Shown: positions 27,761 to 37,316, counted from the first letter of the stretch. The stretch is 64,000 nt of DNA from Porticoccus sp041581635 (GCA_041581635.1 JBFICW010000008.1:13328-77327), one strand, 5' to 3'. Numbers and translations are program-made. Notes: a model not told the origin generated them from the letters alone.

Positions 27761-28510
27761 TTGATAAAACTTCCGACTAAAGCTCAGGTAACCGTTCGCA
27801 TAACCGGTGTTGTTTCTGCATCAGGCTTTTTAGTTTTGGCGATATACTCAACCAGCAACCCTGACCTGACCCCATTTCAGGAAGCCGTTCTTAAGATATT
27901 CTCACTGGTCATTTTAACAACACCGATTATCTATTTTTGGGTCATTAAACCCTTTGTTATGGCTCACCAAAACGCCATCGATCAAGCTCAACAAATGGCA
28001 TGGATCGACCCGCTAACGCAACTAGCCAATAGGCGTCTTATATTGCAGCATATGGAAAAAACCCTCTCCAGTGCACAAAGGCATAAACTCTATGGTGCCG
28101 TCATGGTCTTGGATTTAGACGATTTTAAACCAATAAACGACCTCTATGGCCACGAATCAGGAGATGCGATGCTCGTCGAAGTTGCAAAACGTCTCAGATC
28201 GGCCACCCGAAAAGAAGATATTATCGGCCGTCTGGGAGGCGATGAATTTATTGTCGTCATGAGTGACCTGAATAACAATAAACAGGAGGCCCTTATAAGA
28301 GCAGAGTTTATAGCCGACAGACTCATCCAGGCGATAGGCAAACCACTGGCGTTTGACGGAAGAAAACTACAGGTTAGTGCCAGTATCGGTATACGCTTTT
28401 TGGATTACGAGAAGCAAGCCTCAATAGATGAACTCTTCAACGAGGCTGACACCGCCATGTATTTAGCGAAAAAGGCTGGAAAAGGACAAGCTGCTTTTTA
28501 TCAATCATAA
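27761..28510 (+). CDS. Membrane-bound GGDEF diguanylate cyclase
   Basis: A 249-residue protein with two membrane helices (about residues 13-32 and 45-66) and a C-terminal GGDEF domain (about 85-245). The active-site motif GGDEF is intact (about 158-162), and an RKED five residues before it fits the inhibitory I-site RxxD, so it should both make cyclic di-GMP and be inhibited by it. The start is TTG at 27761; the ATG just upstream at 27745 belongs to another frame of 11 codons. There is no periplasmic sensor of any size. Confidence 0.85.
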   Translation: MIKLPTKAQVTVRITGVVSASGFLVLAIYSTSNPDLTPFQEAVLKIFSLVILTTPIIYFWVIKPFVMAHQNAIDQAQQMAWIDPLTQLANRRLILQHMEKTLSSAQRHKLYGAVMVLDLDDFKPINDLYGHESGDAMLVEVAKRLRSATRKEDIIGRLGGDEFIVVMSDLNNNKQEALIRAEFIADRLIQAIGKPLAFDGRKLQVSASIGIRFLDYEKQASIDELFNEADTAMYLAKKAGKGQAAFYQS

Positions 28511-28594
28511 CCGCCTTACCTATGTTCCAGCTTGCCTTCGCTTACAACCCCATGGAAGTTTTATCGCCTCAATACAACTAAAAACCAAGGTGAT

Positions 28595-28634
28595 AAAAAG
28601 GGCTGAGACAAATTAATGTATTCATCTTCAGCCC
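28595..28634 (-). terminator. Rho-independent terminator of the glutamine synthetase gene
   Basis: On the minus strand a 7-base stem GGGCTGA / TCAGCCC is followed directly by TTTTT. It lies 35 bases after the glutamine synthetase stop. The loop is long (21 bases), so the structure may be weaker than it looks. Confidence 0.6.
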
Positions 28635-28669
28635 CATTAACAAAATGTGTCTGCTTAGTAAAAACCGTA

Positions 28670-30844
28670 CTATTTTATGAACAGCATTTCCTGATATTTG
28701 GGTAATGGCCACAGTTCATCGTCCACAAGCCCTTCCAATGCATCAGCATGCTTTCGAACTTCAAGCATCAAGCCACAGATAACATCTGAACAATGTTTCA
28801 TATGCGCTTCAACAGAAGCAAAATCATGTTTTCCCAATGCAGCGCCAAGCTCAGCAACAGAAGACATCATGGCATTTGCCTCTGATACGACCGTTTCGAT
28901 ACCGGTATTTTCCAGGCCCAACCCCATGCTGGATAGACTGGATGATATTGACGTCAGGTTAGACATATACGCTATGGCGGCGGGATAGATTTTAGTGGTA
29001 GCAATATCTATCACCAGCTTAGATTCCACCTCAATGGCTAAAATATATTGCTCGGCATAAACCTCAAAACGACTCGCCAACTCGGTTGGAGAAAGCACTC
29101 CAGTACTTTCGAACAGGCTGACCACTGAAGGGTCTTTATAGGCTGGCAATGCATCCGCTGTGGTTGGAATATTCTTTAAACCACGTTCTTCCACTGCCGT
29201 TGTATGCCAGTCTGATGAGTAACCATCTCCGCCAAAAATCACATTACCATGCAGCTCCATTAATTCTTGAAGAACCACAATAACGGCTGCCGTTTGATCT
29301 TTTCCATCGGACAATGCCGTTTCAAGCTTTTCGGCTATCCAGTGAAGCGAGTCTGCCAACATCGTATTCATCGCCACCAATGGGCCTGAAACCGACTGCG
29401 ATGATCCCACAGCTCTAAACTCAAAACGGTTGCCGGTAAAGGCAAATGGGGATGTCCTGTTGCGATCACCCGGATCACGCTCAAATGACAGTATCTGGGA
29501 CAGCCCGAGATCCATCAGACCACCCTCCGCCTTTTCAAGCAGCTTTCCCGCTTTTATATCTTCAAAAACACTTTCTAACTGATCACCCAAATAAACGGAC
29601 AAGATAGCAGGAGGCGCTTCATTAGCGCCGAGACGATGATCATTTGCAGCAGAAGCGATAACCGCCCTGAGCATAGGGCCATACAGATGAACACCGCGTA
29701 TTACCGCACCACAGAACAATAAAAAATTGAGATTATCATGGGGCGTATCACCGGGATCCAGTAGATTGCCTTGCGTAGCGTTACCGATTGACCAGTTCAC
29801 ATGTTTCCCGGAGCCATTCACACCCGCAAAAGGTTTTTCATGGAGCAGGCAAAGAAAACCGTGTTCCTTTGCCGTACTTTTCATCACCGTCATCAAGAGT
29901 TGCTGGTGGTCGGCGGCGACATTTGCCGCTTCAAAATAAGGGGCTATTTCAAACTGACCGGGAGCAACTTCGTTGTGGTGTGTTTTAGCGGGAATTCCCA
30001 GCTTATAGAGTTTGTCTTCAAAGTCTTGCATGAACACCTGAACGCGTTCCGGAATGGCACCGAAATAATGGTCATCAAACTCTTGGCCTTTGGCTGATGG
30101 TGCACCGAATAAAGTACGGCCAGCCAACAATAGATCGGGGCGATTATTAGCAAAACACTCATCAACCAAAAAGTATTCCTGCTCGGCACCGCAACTGGAG
30201 TTGAGCGGGGCAATATCGGTTTCTCCCATTAACGAAAGTACTTTGGTCGCGGCCTTGTTCATTGCTGCATTAGAACGTAGTAAAGGAATTTTTTTATCCA
30301 GCGCCTCGCCCGTCCAGGACATAAACACGCTAGGAATCATCAATGTTGCCCCGTTGGCCGTATTCATCACATACGCCGGACTGGTGGGATCCCAAGCCGT
30401 GTAACCTCGCGCTGCGTTGGTCATCCTCAAGCTACCATTGGGGAATGATGAGCCATCAGGTTCACCCTTTATCAATAGGCTACCGGTAAACTCAGTGATC
30501 GCGCCGCCATCAGAATTCGTGACAATAAAACCATCGTGCTTCTCTGCCGTCAGGTTCGTCATCGGATAAAAAATATGAGAGAAAAACTTTACTCCTTTCG
30601 ATAAAGCCCAATCCTTCATTGCCGCCGCAACCACATCGGCCGTAGCTGAATCAAGAGGAGCCCCAGTCTGAACTGTTTTCTTAATCGCTTTGAACGAATT
30701 TTTTGATAACGCTTCTTCCATTGTGGCCAGATCAAACACATCAGAGGCCCAGATTTCGCTCAACGGAGATGGCATAACGCACGACTTTGGTGCTCGATCT
30801 ACAATTTTGGCAATCGTTTGAATACGTGATTGATTTCCACTCAT
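28670..30844 (-). CDS. glnN: Glutamine synthetase type III
   Basis: A 724-residue type III glutamine synthetase, making glutamine from glutamate, ammonia and ATP. Type III enzymes are about 720 residues, unlike the 470 of type I. Characteristic segments are SCGAEQEYFLVD (about residue 229), the catalytic and binding blocks KTHHNEVAPGQFEIAP (about 301) and NGSGKHVNWSIG (about 353), and FEFRAVGSSQS (about 477). I chose the ATG at 30844, with GAGG nine bases before, over earlier in-frame ATGs. A candidate sigma-54 site lies upstream. No type I glnA is in the window. Confidence 0.93.
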   Translation of the reverse strand: MSGNQSRIQTIAKIVDRAPKSCVMPSPLSEIWASDVFDLATMEEALSKNSFKAIKKTVQTGAPLDSATADVVAAAMKDWALSKGVKFFSHIFYPMTNLTAEKHDGFIVTNSDGGAITEFTGSLLIKGEPDGSSFPNGSLRMTNAARGYTAWDPTSPAYVMNTANGATLMIPSVFMSWTGEALDKKIPLLRSNAAMNKAATKVLSLMGETDIAPLNSSCGAEQEYFLVDECFANNRPDLLLAGRTLFGAPSAKGQEFDDHYFGAIPERVQVFMQDFEDKLYKLGIPAKTHHNEVAPGQFEIAPYFEAANVAADHQQLLMTVMKSTAKEHGFLCLLHEKPFAGVNGSGKHVNWSIGNATQGNLLDPGDTPHDNLNFLLFCGAVIRGVHLYGPMLRAVIASAANDHRLGANEAPPAILSVYLGDQLESVFEDIKAGKLLEKAEGGLMDLGLSQILSFERDPGDRNRTSPFAFTGNRFEFRAVGSSQSVSGPLVAMNTMLADSLHWIAEKLETALSDGKDQTAAVIVVLQELMELHGNVIFGGDGYSSDWHTTAVEERGLKNIPTTADALPAYKDPSVVSLFESTGVLSPTELASRFEVYAEQYILAIEVESKLVIDIATTKIYPAAIAYMSNLTSISSSLSSMGLGLENTGIETVVSEANAMMSSVAELGAALGKHDFASVEAHMKHCSDVICGLMLEVRKHADALEGLVDDELWPLPKYQEMLFIK

Positions 30845-30929
30845 GTTCATTTTCCTCACCCGGTAAGCTAAAAATGGGCTGCCAGACATGATGTTTGCCA
30901 TCACTAACAGCCCTCCTTCCTCTTAACAA

Positions 30930-30945
30930 AGCAAGAACCAGGCCA
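30930..30945 (-). promoter_or_regulatory. Candidate sigma-54 promoter for glutamine synthetase
   Basis: Read on the minus strand the site is TGGCCTGGTTCTTGCT: GG and GC are ten bases apart, as required for RpoN, and the -12 element TTGCT is perfect. It would start a transcript about 75 bases before glnN. Sigma-54 control of glutamine synthetase is common, so context supports it; two bases of the -24 element are off consensus. Confidence 0.55.
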
Positions 30946-31160
30946 AACAAAAAAACAAAGCGTTGAAATTGTCTTTAACATAAACGAGCGAGGCGCCATC
31001 AACTTCTAGGAAACATAAGTCCTGATGTGGATGAAGAGCCGATGGCATTACAGTGGTAAGTGTCCACGGGTATGGGGGAAGCCGATGGGCAAACAGAAAT
31101 GATAATTTTCCTTAAATGTCGCCGCCCCCTACCCCCTTTAGTTCGCTGTAATATGAATAT

Positions 31161-31799
31161 TTAGCTCTCTGGTCTGGTTGCTTCAGGGCCAGCGATCGAC
31201 ATAGCTTTTATATAAGCGGGTCGTTTGGAAATCCTTTCTACATAAGCAACGACATTGGGCAGATCATCAATAGCACGAGCACCAAAAGCCGGGAGTGTCG
31301 TAAGGTTAAATGCCGTCAAAATATCAGCATTAGTCAGTTCTGGACCCGCTAAATAATCAGACTCGCCCAAGCGTTGATTTAAATATTGATAATGGGCTTC
31401 CTCTCGACGCAGTGATGAGATAACAACAGGATTATCTTGCATTTCTGCTTCTTTTTCGCCAACAACTGCCTTCACAAAAAAGACCATTAACGCATTGGCA
31501 TTAAACTGTAGCCAATAAAGATAGTCAGTATAATTTGACGCATCTGGGGCAACACTTAATTTACCGTCGCCATAACGATGGCTAATATATTCAGCAATAG
31601 CCATGGATTCGGCAAGAACAAGGTCGCCATCTTTGATGACCGGCGCTGTACCCGCAGGGTGCAAAGCTCTGTATTCCTCAGTAGCGAGGATATCTTCTCC
31701 TCGATCATACCATTCGAGTTTATAAGGCAAACCCAGTTCTTCCATAAGCCAAACAATACGATCTGATTGCGAAACTCCGAGGTGATAAATTGTTATCAT
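31161..31799 (-). CDS. Glutathione S-transferase family protein
   Basis: A 212-residue cytosolic GST. The N-terminal thioredoxin-like domain begins MITIYHLGVSQSDRIVWLME, with Ser near residue 10 as the likely glutathione-activating residue, and has the cis-proline and glutathione site AGTAPVIKDGDLVLAESMAI (about 49-68). The all-helical domain follows from about residue 88. AAGGAG lies nine bases before the ATG. It is downstream of the quinone reductase-like gene and an ArsR gene on the same strand, which suggests a small detoxification unit. Confidence 0.9.
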   Translation of the reverse strand: MITIYHLGVSQSDRIVWLMEELGLPYKLEWYDRGEDILATEEYRALHPAGTAPVIKDGDLVLAESMAIAEYISHRYGDGKLSVAPDASNYTDYLYWLQFNANALMVFFVKAVVGEKEAEMQDNPVVISSLRREEAHYQYLNQRLGESDYLAGPELTNADILTAFNLTTLPAFGARAIDDLPNVVAYVERISKRPAYIKAMSIAGPEATRPES

Positions 31800-31869
31800 G
31801 ATTTTTAACTCCTTGTTAATTGAAAAAATAATGTAATTACGAAGATGGTTACAGGCCTGCTATCGGTGT

Positions 31870-32880
31870 TTAAACCTCCAGGCAAATTTTACCAAAATGA
31901 CGATTACTCTCCTGATACTGGAAGGCCTCAACTATGTCTTCAACAGCAAACTGCTTGGATATAACAGGCTTCAAACCAGTGCTATTGATCGCTCTGATCA
32001 TTTCTTGCTGCTGTTGACGGCTACCAACCAGAACCCCTTGCAGACGAATCTGTTTCACCAACGCAGGTACCAGCGGGATATCGCCCCCGGTTCCGGTAAG
32101 AATACCGATAACAGAAATATGTCCGGCAACCCGCACTGCTTCCATTGACTGCACCAGCGTCGAAGGGCCACCGACCTCAACAACATGGTCGACACCACGA
32201 CCACCCGTTAATTTTCGGGCAACTTCCCCCCAATTAGGCGTGGTGCGGTAATTAATCAGGTGATCGGCGCCAAGTGCCTTCATGCGCTCAAGCTTTTCGT
32301 CCGACGAGGAAGTAGCAATCACCGTAGCACCGGCCAGCTTTGCAAACTGCAATGCAAATACTGACACCCCGCCAGTACCTTGGACCAAAACAGTCTCGCC
32401 GGGTTTGATGCCATCATCATTCATCAGTGAACGCCATGCTGTAAGTCCAGCAGTGGTCAATGTAGCCGCTTCTACGTGGGAATAGCCTTCAGGTGCCAGC
32501 GTGAACGATGTGGCTGAGGCAGTAACCATTTCACGGGCATAGCCATCAATGCCGTCGCCCGGAACTGTGGCAAAACCTTCCACCTCGGGTTCACCATTGA
32601 TCCACGTCGGGAAGAAAGTACTAACTACAGAATCCCCTACGGAAAAATCGGTAACCCCAACCCCCACCTTAACAACCTCGCCAGCGCCGTCAGCCATAGG
32701 AATGCGCTGCTCCGTGGGTCCCCAGGCACCACTTACTACGGCAAAGTCATGGTAATTCAGGGAGTTTGCCCGTAGGCGCACCGTAATTTCACCGGCTTGC
32801 GGCTCTGGTGCGTCATAGATACCAACAAATACATTGTCATAGCCACCACCAGGACGTAAAAAAATAGCTTTGCTTGTCAT
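31870..32880 (-). CDS. Zinc-independent MDR family NAD(P)-dependent oxidoreductase
   Basis: A 336-residue medium-chain dehydrogenase/reductase of the quinone-oxidoreductase type. The GroES-like domain has RLRANSLNYHDFAVVSG (about 34-50), and the cofactor fold includes VLVQGTGGVSVFALQFAKLA (about 145-164) and GADHLINY. The usual zinc-binding cysteines are absent. It likely reduces quinones or enones with NAD(P)H. GAAGGAG is seven bases before the ATG. It sits between the ArsR regulator and the GST. Confidence 0.88.
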   Translation of the reverse strand: MTSKAIFLRPGGGYDNVFVGIYDAPEPQAGEITVRLRANSLNYHDFAVVSGAWGPTEQRIPMADGAGEVVKVGVGVTDFSVGDSVVSTFFPTWINGEPEVEGFATVPGDGIDGYAREMVTASATSFTLAPEGYSHVEAATLTTAGLTAWRSLMNDDGIKPGETVLVQGTGGVSVFALQFAKLAGATVIATSSSDEKLERMKALGADHLINYRTTPNWGEVARKLTGGRGVDHVVEVGGPSTLVQSMEAVRVAGHISVIGILTGTGGDIPLVPALVKQIRLQGVLVGSRQQQQEMIRAINSTGLKPVISKQFAVEDIVEAFQYQESNRHFGKICLEV

Positions 32881-32972
32881 TAAAGACTCCTTCGACTTGG
32901 GTTGTTGAGATGATTACCTTTCAATTAATTCTATATTTCCCAAAACAACGAAATTTTATCTGAAAACTTTAC

Positions 32973-33272
32973 TTACAATTCTTTCTGCAAATGCTGGGCG
33001 AAAGACTGGATGACCGCCTCATTCCGACGGAAATAAGTCCACTTACCGATCCGGGTTGCCGTCAGAAACCCGGCCCTTTGTAAAATTGCCAAATGGGTGG
33101 ACGCTGTTGACGCCGATAGCTCAGCTTTTTGCTGGATATGCGTCATGCAGATACCCACTCCCTCAGGGTCTTCGTGATCCTGAGGCGGAAAGTTATCCCG
33201 TGGCTGCTTAAGCCACTCCATAATTTGCATGCGAGTGTCATTACTAAGTGCTTTAATCTGTTCAAGAATCAT
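32973..33272 (-). CDS. ArsR family winged-helix transcriptional regulator
   Basis: A 99-residue regulator with a single winged HTH: LSNDTRMQIMEWL (about 8-20), the recognition helix in QQKAELSASTASTHLAILQRAGFL (about 47-70, shown in part) and the wing FLTATRIGKWTYFRRNE. The one cysteine pair of metal-sensing ArsR proteins is not present (one Cys in GICMTHI), so it may sense something other than a metal. It is first in line before the MDR and GST genes and may repress them. Confidence 0.88.
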   Translation of the reverse strand: MILEQIKALSNDTRMQIMEWLKQPRDNFPPQDHEDPEGVGICMTHIQQKAELSASTASTHLAILQRAGFLTATRIGKWTYFRRNEAVIQSFAQHLQKEL

Positions 33273-33275
33273 GGT

Positions 33276-33391
33276 TAACGTTACGTTTATTTACGAAATG
33301 ATGCAAGTTATTTTAGATGATCGTCAATGACCACGAATTTATAAAAAAAGAAACAAGGGAGCGTATCTATTTTTAACAAATTATAACGTTA
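33276..33391. promoter_or_regulatory. Repeated TAACGTTAC boxes upstream of the ArsR gene
   Basis: The nine-base word TAACGTTAC, containing the palindrome TAACGTTA, occurs at 33276-33284 and again at 33384-33392. Both lie in the short region between the ArsR gene and ygiQ. They may be operator half-sites for the ArsR protein. This is inference from position and symmetry only. Confidence 0.3.
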
Positions 33392-33414
33392 CTCTCTATT
33401 GGGTTTTTCTGGTA

Positions 33415-35718
33415 TTAACGCCGAGTCTTTGTGGGGCTTTTCTTTGATGACTTCCTTTTAATTCCAGAGCTCTTAGCTCCCGAATTTTTAGCTGCACGAT
33501 ACTTCGGCGCCTGCCCACTGGGCGGCAAACCCGTATGTTTTGTCAGCGCACGCCTGCCACCTCTCGCTTGTTGCTGCTGCCTATCTTGCTGACGTCCTTT
33601 CAGTTCAGCCTCTTCTGAAGGCACTAGCTGGTGTTTGCCGCTACCAATCAGTTTAGCCAAACCCGCTTTCTTTAGGGCCTCACGAACCAGTGCCCAGTTA
33701 TCCGGGTCATGGTAGCGAAGTAAGGCTTTATGCAATGTGCGTTGGGCTTTGGTTTTCGCACTGAAGATTTTGTCGCTTTTATATTTCACTTTCTTAAGCG
33801 GGTTTCGCTCGGCGTGGTACATGGCCGTTGCGGAACACATGGGTGACGGATAGAAGTTCTGTACCTGATCCACCCGAAACTCATTCTGCTTTAACCACAC
33901 GGCCAGGTTGATCATATCTTCATCGGTGGTGCCGGGGTGTGCCGAAATAAAATAGGGAATCAAATACTGTTCTTTACCCGCTTCTTTTGAATATTTGTCG
34001 AACATTTTTTTGAAGCGGTCATAGGTACCCATACCCGGCTTCATCATCATCGACAATGGACGATCTTCAGTATGTTCCGGTGCAATTTTTAGATAGCCCC
34101 CCACATGGTGGGTGACGAGTTCTTTTACGTATTCCGGGTCTTCCACCGCCAGGTCGTAACGCAAACCTGAGGCAATGGCCACACGCTTCACACCGGGTAC
34201 AGCTCTGGCGCGTCGATAGAGTTGTGTTGTGGGGCTGTGATCCGTTATCAGGTTTTTACAAATACCCGGGAACACACAGGAGGGACGGCGGCAGCTTTCT
34301 TCGATTTCCTTACTCTTACAAGTCAGGTGGTACATGTTTGCCGTGGGACCACCCAGGTCGGAAATCGTGCCGGTAAAACCAGGCACCATATCCCGAATTT
34401 TTTCGACTTCACTGATAATGGAATCTTCCGAACGGCTTTGAATAATCCGCCCTTCGTGCTCGGTGATAGAACAAAAGGTACAACCGCCAAAACAGCCACG
34501 CATAATATTGATGGAGAAGCGGATCATTTCGTAGGCGGGGATTTTTGCATCGCCGTAAGCAGGATGTGGCACGCGTTGGTAGGCGTGATCAAACACCCAA
34601 TCCATTTCATCCGTTTCCAGAGGAATCGGTGGAGGATTCACCCACAGTTCGTGTATGCCGTGACGTTGCACTAATACCCGCGCATTACCGGGGTTAGTCT
34701 CTTTGTGAAACACCCGCGATGCATGGGCATAAAGCACCGGGTCATTTCTAAGTTTTTCGTAGGACGGTAGCCGAATATAGGTCTGCTCATCTCGAGCGGC
34801 TTCAGCATCGTCAACCTTCGCCTCGGAACTGGGCAAAATAGTCACCACTTGAACATCAGCAGATGATGCGGGTGTATTTGAAGCGCAGCTTGCTGGATCT
34901 GTTTGATCAGTTCGCTGATAAGGGCTTAGCAGTGCGTCTATCTTCCCCGGCGCATCGATGCGGGTGGAATCGATTTCTCGCCAACCATCCGGGACAGTTT
35001 TACGAATAAACGCCGTTCCCCGAATATCAGTAATATCCGAGACCTTCTCCCCGCCAGCAAGACGATGGGCAAGATCAATAATTGCTCGCTCGGCATTACC
35101 GTAGAGCAGGATATCTGCGGTGGAATCTACCAAGACAGAACGTCGAACAGAATCAGACCAGTAATCGTAATGAGCCAGGCGGCGCAGGCTCGCTTCTATG
35201 CTACCAATCACCAGCGGTACATGTTTGTAAGCTTCTTTACAGCGCTGGGAATAGACCGTGACAGCACGATCTGGGCGTTTACCCCCTTCATTGTGGGGTG
35301 TATAGGCGTCGTCATGCCGCACACGACGATCTGCAGTATAGCGGTTGATCATCGAATCCATATTGCCCGCGGTGACGCCAAAAAACAGATTGGGCTCACC
35401 GAGTGCCATAAATGGGTCTTTGGAGGTCCAGTCTGGCTGGGCAATGATGCCAACTCTGAAACCCTGAGCTTCAAGACTACGACCAATCACAGCCATACCA
35501 AAGCTGGGATGATCCACATACGCATCACCCGTGACGAGAATAATATCGCAGCTATCCCAGCCCAACTCGTCCATTTCGGCCCGAGACATGGGCAAAAACG
35601 GTGCCGTACCATAGCACTCAGCCCAATATTTACGATGGGAGAATAGCGGTGCAGCCGTTTGGGCTGAATATCCTTTGGTGGTGTAGGTCATAACGGCCGG
35701 CAAATCGAGAAAGGTCAC
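33415..35718 (-). CDS. ygiQ: YgiQ family radical SAM protein
   Basis: A 767-residue radical SAM protein of the YgiQ family (UPF0313). The N-terminal domain includes SVRRSVLVDSTADILLYGNA (about 188-207), and the radical SAM cluster motif is RGCFGGCTFCSITEHEGR (about 406), a CxxxCxxC arrangement. Downstream elements IAPEHTEDRPLSMMMKPGMG and the DUF3362-like region with CSATAMYHAERNPL follow. The last 70 residues are basic and low complexity. Function unknown; it acts in the cytoplasm. Single gene, convergent with nothing near. Confidence 0.93.
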   Translation of the reverse strand: MTFLDLPAVMTYTTKGYSAQTAAPLFSHRKYWAECYGTAPFLPMSRAEMDELGWDSCDIILVTGDAYVDHPSFGMAVIGRSLEAQGFRVGIIAQPDWTSKDPFMALGEPNLFFGVTAGNMDSMINRYTADRRVRHDDAYTPHNEGGKRPDRAVTVYSQRCKEAYKHVPLVIGSIEASLRRLAHYDYWSDSVRRSVLVDSTADILLYGNAERAIIDLAHRLAGGEKVSDITDIRGTAFIRKTVPDGWREIDSTRIDAPGKIDALLSPYQRTDQTDPASCASNTPASSADVQVVTILPSSEAKVDDAEAARDEQTYIRLPSYEKLRNDPVLYAHASRVFHKETNPGNARVLVQRHGIHELWVNPPPIPLETDEMDWVFDHAYQRVPHPAYGDAKIPAYEMIRFSINIMRGCFGGCTFCSITEHEGRIIQSRSEDSIISEVEKIRDMVPGFTGTISDLGGPTANMYHLTCKSKEIEESCRRPSCVFPGICKNLITDHSPTTQLYRRARAVPGVKRVAIASGLRYDLAVEDPEYVKELVTHHVGGYLKIAPEHTEDRPLSMMMKPGMGTYDRFKKMFDKYSKEAGKEQYLIPYFISAHPGTTDEDMINLAVWLKQNEFRVDQVQNFYPSPMCSATAMYHAERNPLKKVKYKSDKIFSAKTKAQRTLHKALLRYHDPDNWALVREALKKAGLAKLIGSGKHQLVPSEEAELKGRQQDRQQQQARGGRRALTKHTGLPPSGQAPKYRAAKNSGAKSSGIKRKSSKKSPTKTRR

Positions 35719-35921
35719 GCATTATACAGAAAGGTTACAGGGGTATGAAAACATGTGTTTAATCCTTCCCGCTCAGATCATTCACGTATAAAGTGGCCAA
35801 AAACTGGTTGGAACTCCAGATAAAATGACAACAGCGCACTTTTTGATCTAAAACGAGTACCTGTTATCCATAATGACAGTGTCGTATATGTCGAGACAGC
35901 CTAATAGTAGAGTGATAAAAA

Positions 35922-37316
35922 TTGACTAAACCCACTTCAAAAAAAGTCATCGGTAGTGAAGAATGGTGTTCATTCCCAGAGTTGGGAGTTCCCGCCATCA
36001 AAGCCAGGGTCGATTCCGGGGCAAAAACCTCTTCGATTCACGCCTTTAACATCCAGCCTTTTCGCCGTGGCAAGCAGTCTTGGGTGAGCTTTGAAATCCA
36101 TCCAATACAAAATAATCGCCGGACTGTTATCCGATGTGAGCGACCCATTGTTGATAAACGGGTCGTAAAGAGTTCCAGTGGACTGACAGAAACACGATAT
36201 GTGGTATGTGCCGCAGTTAAACTTGGCAGTGATCTCTGGGACATAGAACTCACTCTGGCAAATCGAGATTCCATGGGTTTCAGAATGCTGCTGGGTAGAG
36301 AGGCCATGCAGAACCGTTTGATTGTCGACCCTTCCGAGAAATGCATCTTTGGGCAAGTTAATAGCAAGGCAATCTCCACCATGTATGGACGGGAAGAATC
36401 AGCCAAAGGTGGCCTTAAAATCGGTCTCCTGGCCACCGATGAAGAGTTATATAGTAACCAGAGGTTACTGGAGGCGGGGGAAGAGCGTGGCCATGAGATG
36501 ATCTTTTTGAATGTCCAGCAGTGCTACATGAAGTTGGATGCACTAGAACCCGAAGCTCATTACCGGGGGGGCAAACTACTCAATGATGTCGAGGCCGTCA
36601 TCACGCGCATTCGACCCAGTGTGACCTTTTATGGAACAGCGCTAACGCGGCAATTTGAGAGCATGGGTATTTATACCACCAATGCTTCACAGGCTATCGC
36701 CCAATCCAGAGACAAACTTTTTTCACTACAGCTCATGCTTAAAAATGGCATTAATATTCCCACGACAGGTTTTGCCAACTCCCCCATGGATACCAATGAT
36801 CTAATCGATATGGTTGGAGGTGCCCCGTTAATCGTTAAATTATTGGAGGGCACCCAAGGTAGAGGGGTCGTCTTGGCAGAGACAAAGAAAGCCGCCGATA
36901 GTGTGATAAATGCCTTTAAGTCCCTAAGGGCCAACCTGTTGGTGCAAAAATTCATCAAAGAAGCGAATGGCAAAGACCTGCGGTGCTTTGTGATTGATGG
37001 AAAAGTTGTTGCCTCAATTGAGCGAACCGCAGCACCGGGAGAATTTCGAGCAAACATACACCAAGGTGGCACAGCCTCGGTGGTAAAAATAACCCCGGAA
37101 GAGAGAACCCTTGCCGTCAAAGCCGCTAAAATTCTGGGCTTGCAAGTAGCCGGTGTCGACATTATCAGATCTCAATCTGGACCACTGCTGCTGGAAGTCA
37201 ATTCATCACCAGGGCTGGAAGGTATCGAGTCAGCCACAGGAAAAGATATTGCAGGAATGATTATCGCGTCCATCGAAAAGAAACTTAAATGGAAACGACA
37301 ACTACCCAATACTTAA
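35922..37316 (+). CDS. rimK: Fusion of RimB-type zinc protease domain and RimK-type ATP-grasp ligase
   Basis: A 464-residue two-domain protein. Residues 1-145 form the RimB/ATP-dependent zinc protease domain with the aspartic-like motif RVDSGAKTSSIHA (about 29-41) and GFRMLLGREAMQNR (about 120). From about residue 160 a complete RimK-type ATP-grasp ligase starts (KIGLLATDEELYSNQRL) with SRDKLFSLQLML, LLEGTQGRGVV and LEVNSSPGLEGIE. RimK adds glutamates to ribosomal protein S6 or makes poly-glutamate. Start is TTG at 35922, because a stop lies two codons upstream; ribosome-binding site weak. Confidence 0.88.
   Translation: MTKPTSKKVIGSEEWCSFPELGVPAIKARVDSGAKTSSIHAFNIQPFRRGKQSWVSFEIHPIQNNRRTVIRCERPIVDKRVVKSSSGLTETRYVVCAAVKLGSDLWDIELTLANRDSMGFRMLLGREAMQNRLIVDPSEKCIFGQVNSKAISTMYGREESAKGGLKIGLLATDEELYSNQRLLEAGEERGHEMIFLNVQQCYMKLDALEPEAHYRGGKLLNDVEAVITRIRPSVTFYGTALTRQFESMGIYTTNASQAIAQSRDKLFSLQLMLKNGINIPTTGFANSPMDTNDLIDMVGGAPLIVKLLEGTQGRGVVLAETKKAADSVINAFKSLRANLLVQKFIKEANGKDLRCFVIDGKVVASIERTAAPGEFRANIHQGGTASVVKITPEERTLAVKAAKILGLQVAGVDIIRSQSGPLLLEVNSSPGLEGIESATGKDIAGMIIASIEKKLKWKRQLPNT

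Noticed and set aside
35065..35646. A 193-codon plus-strand frame inside ygiQ
   Set aside because: Antisense to a well-conserved coding region; no family resemblance and no start signal.
36671..37162. A 163-codon minus-strand frame inside the RimB-RimK fusion gene
   Set aside because: Shadow of the ATP-grasp domain; no independent evidence of coding.
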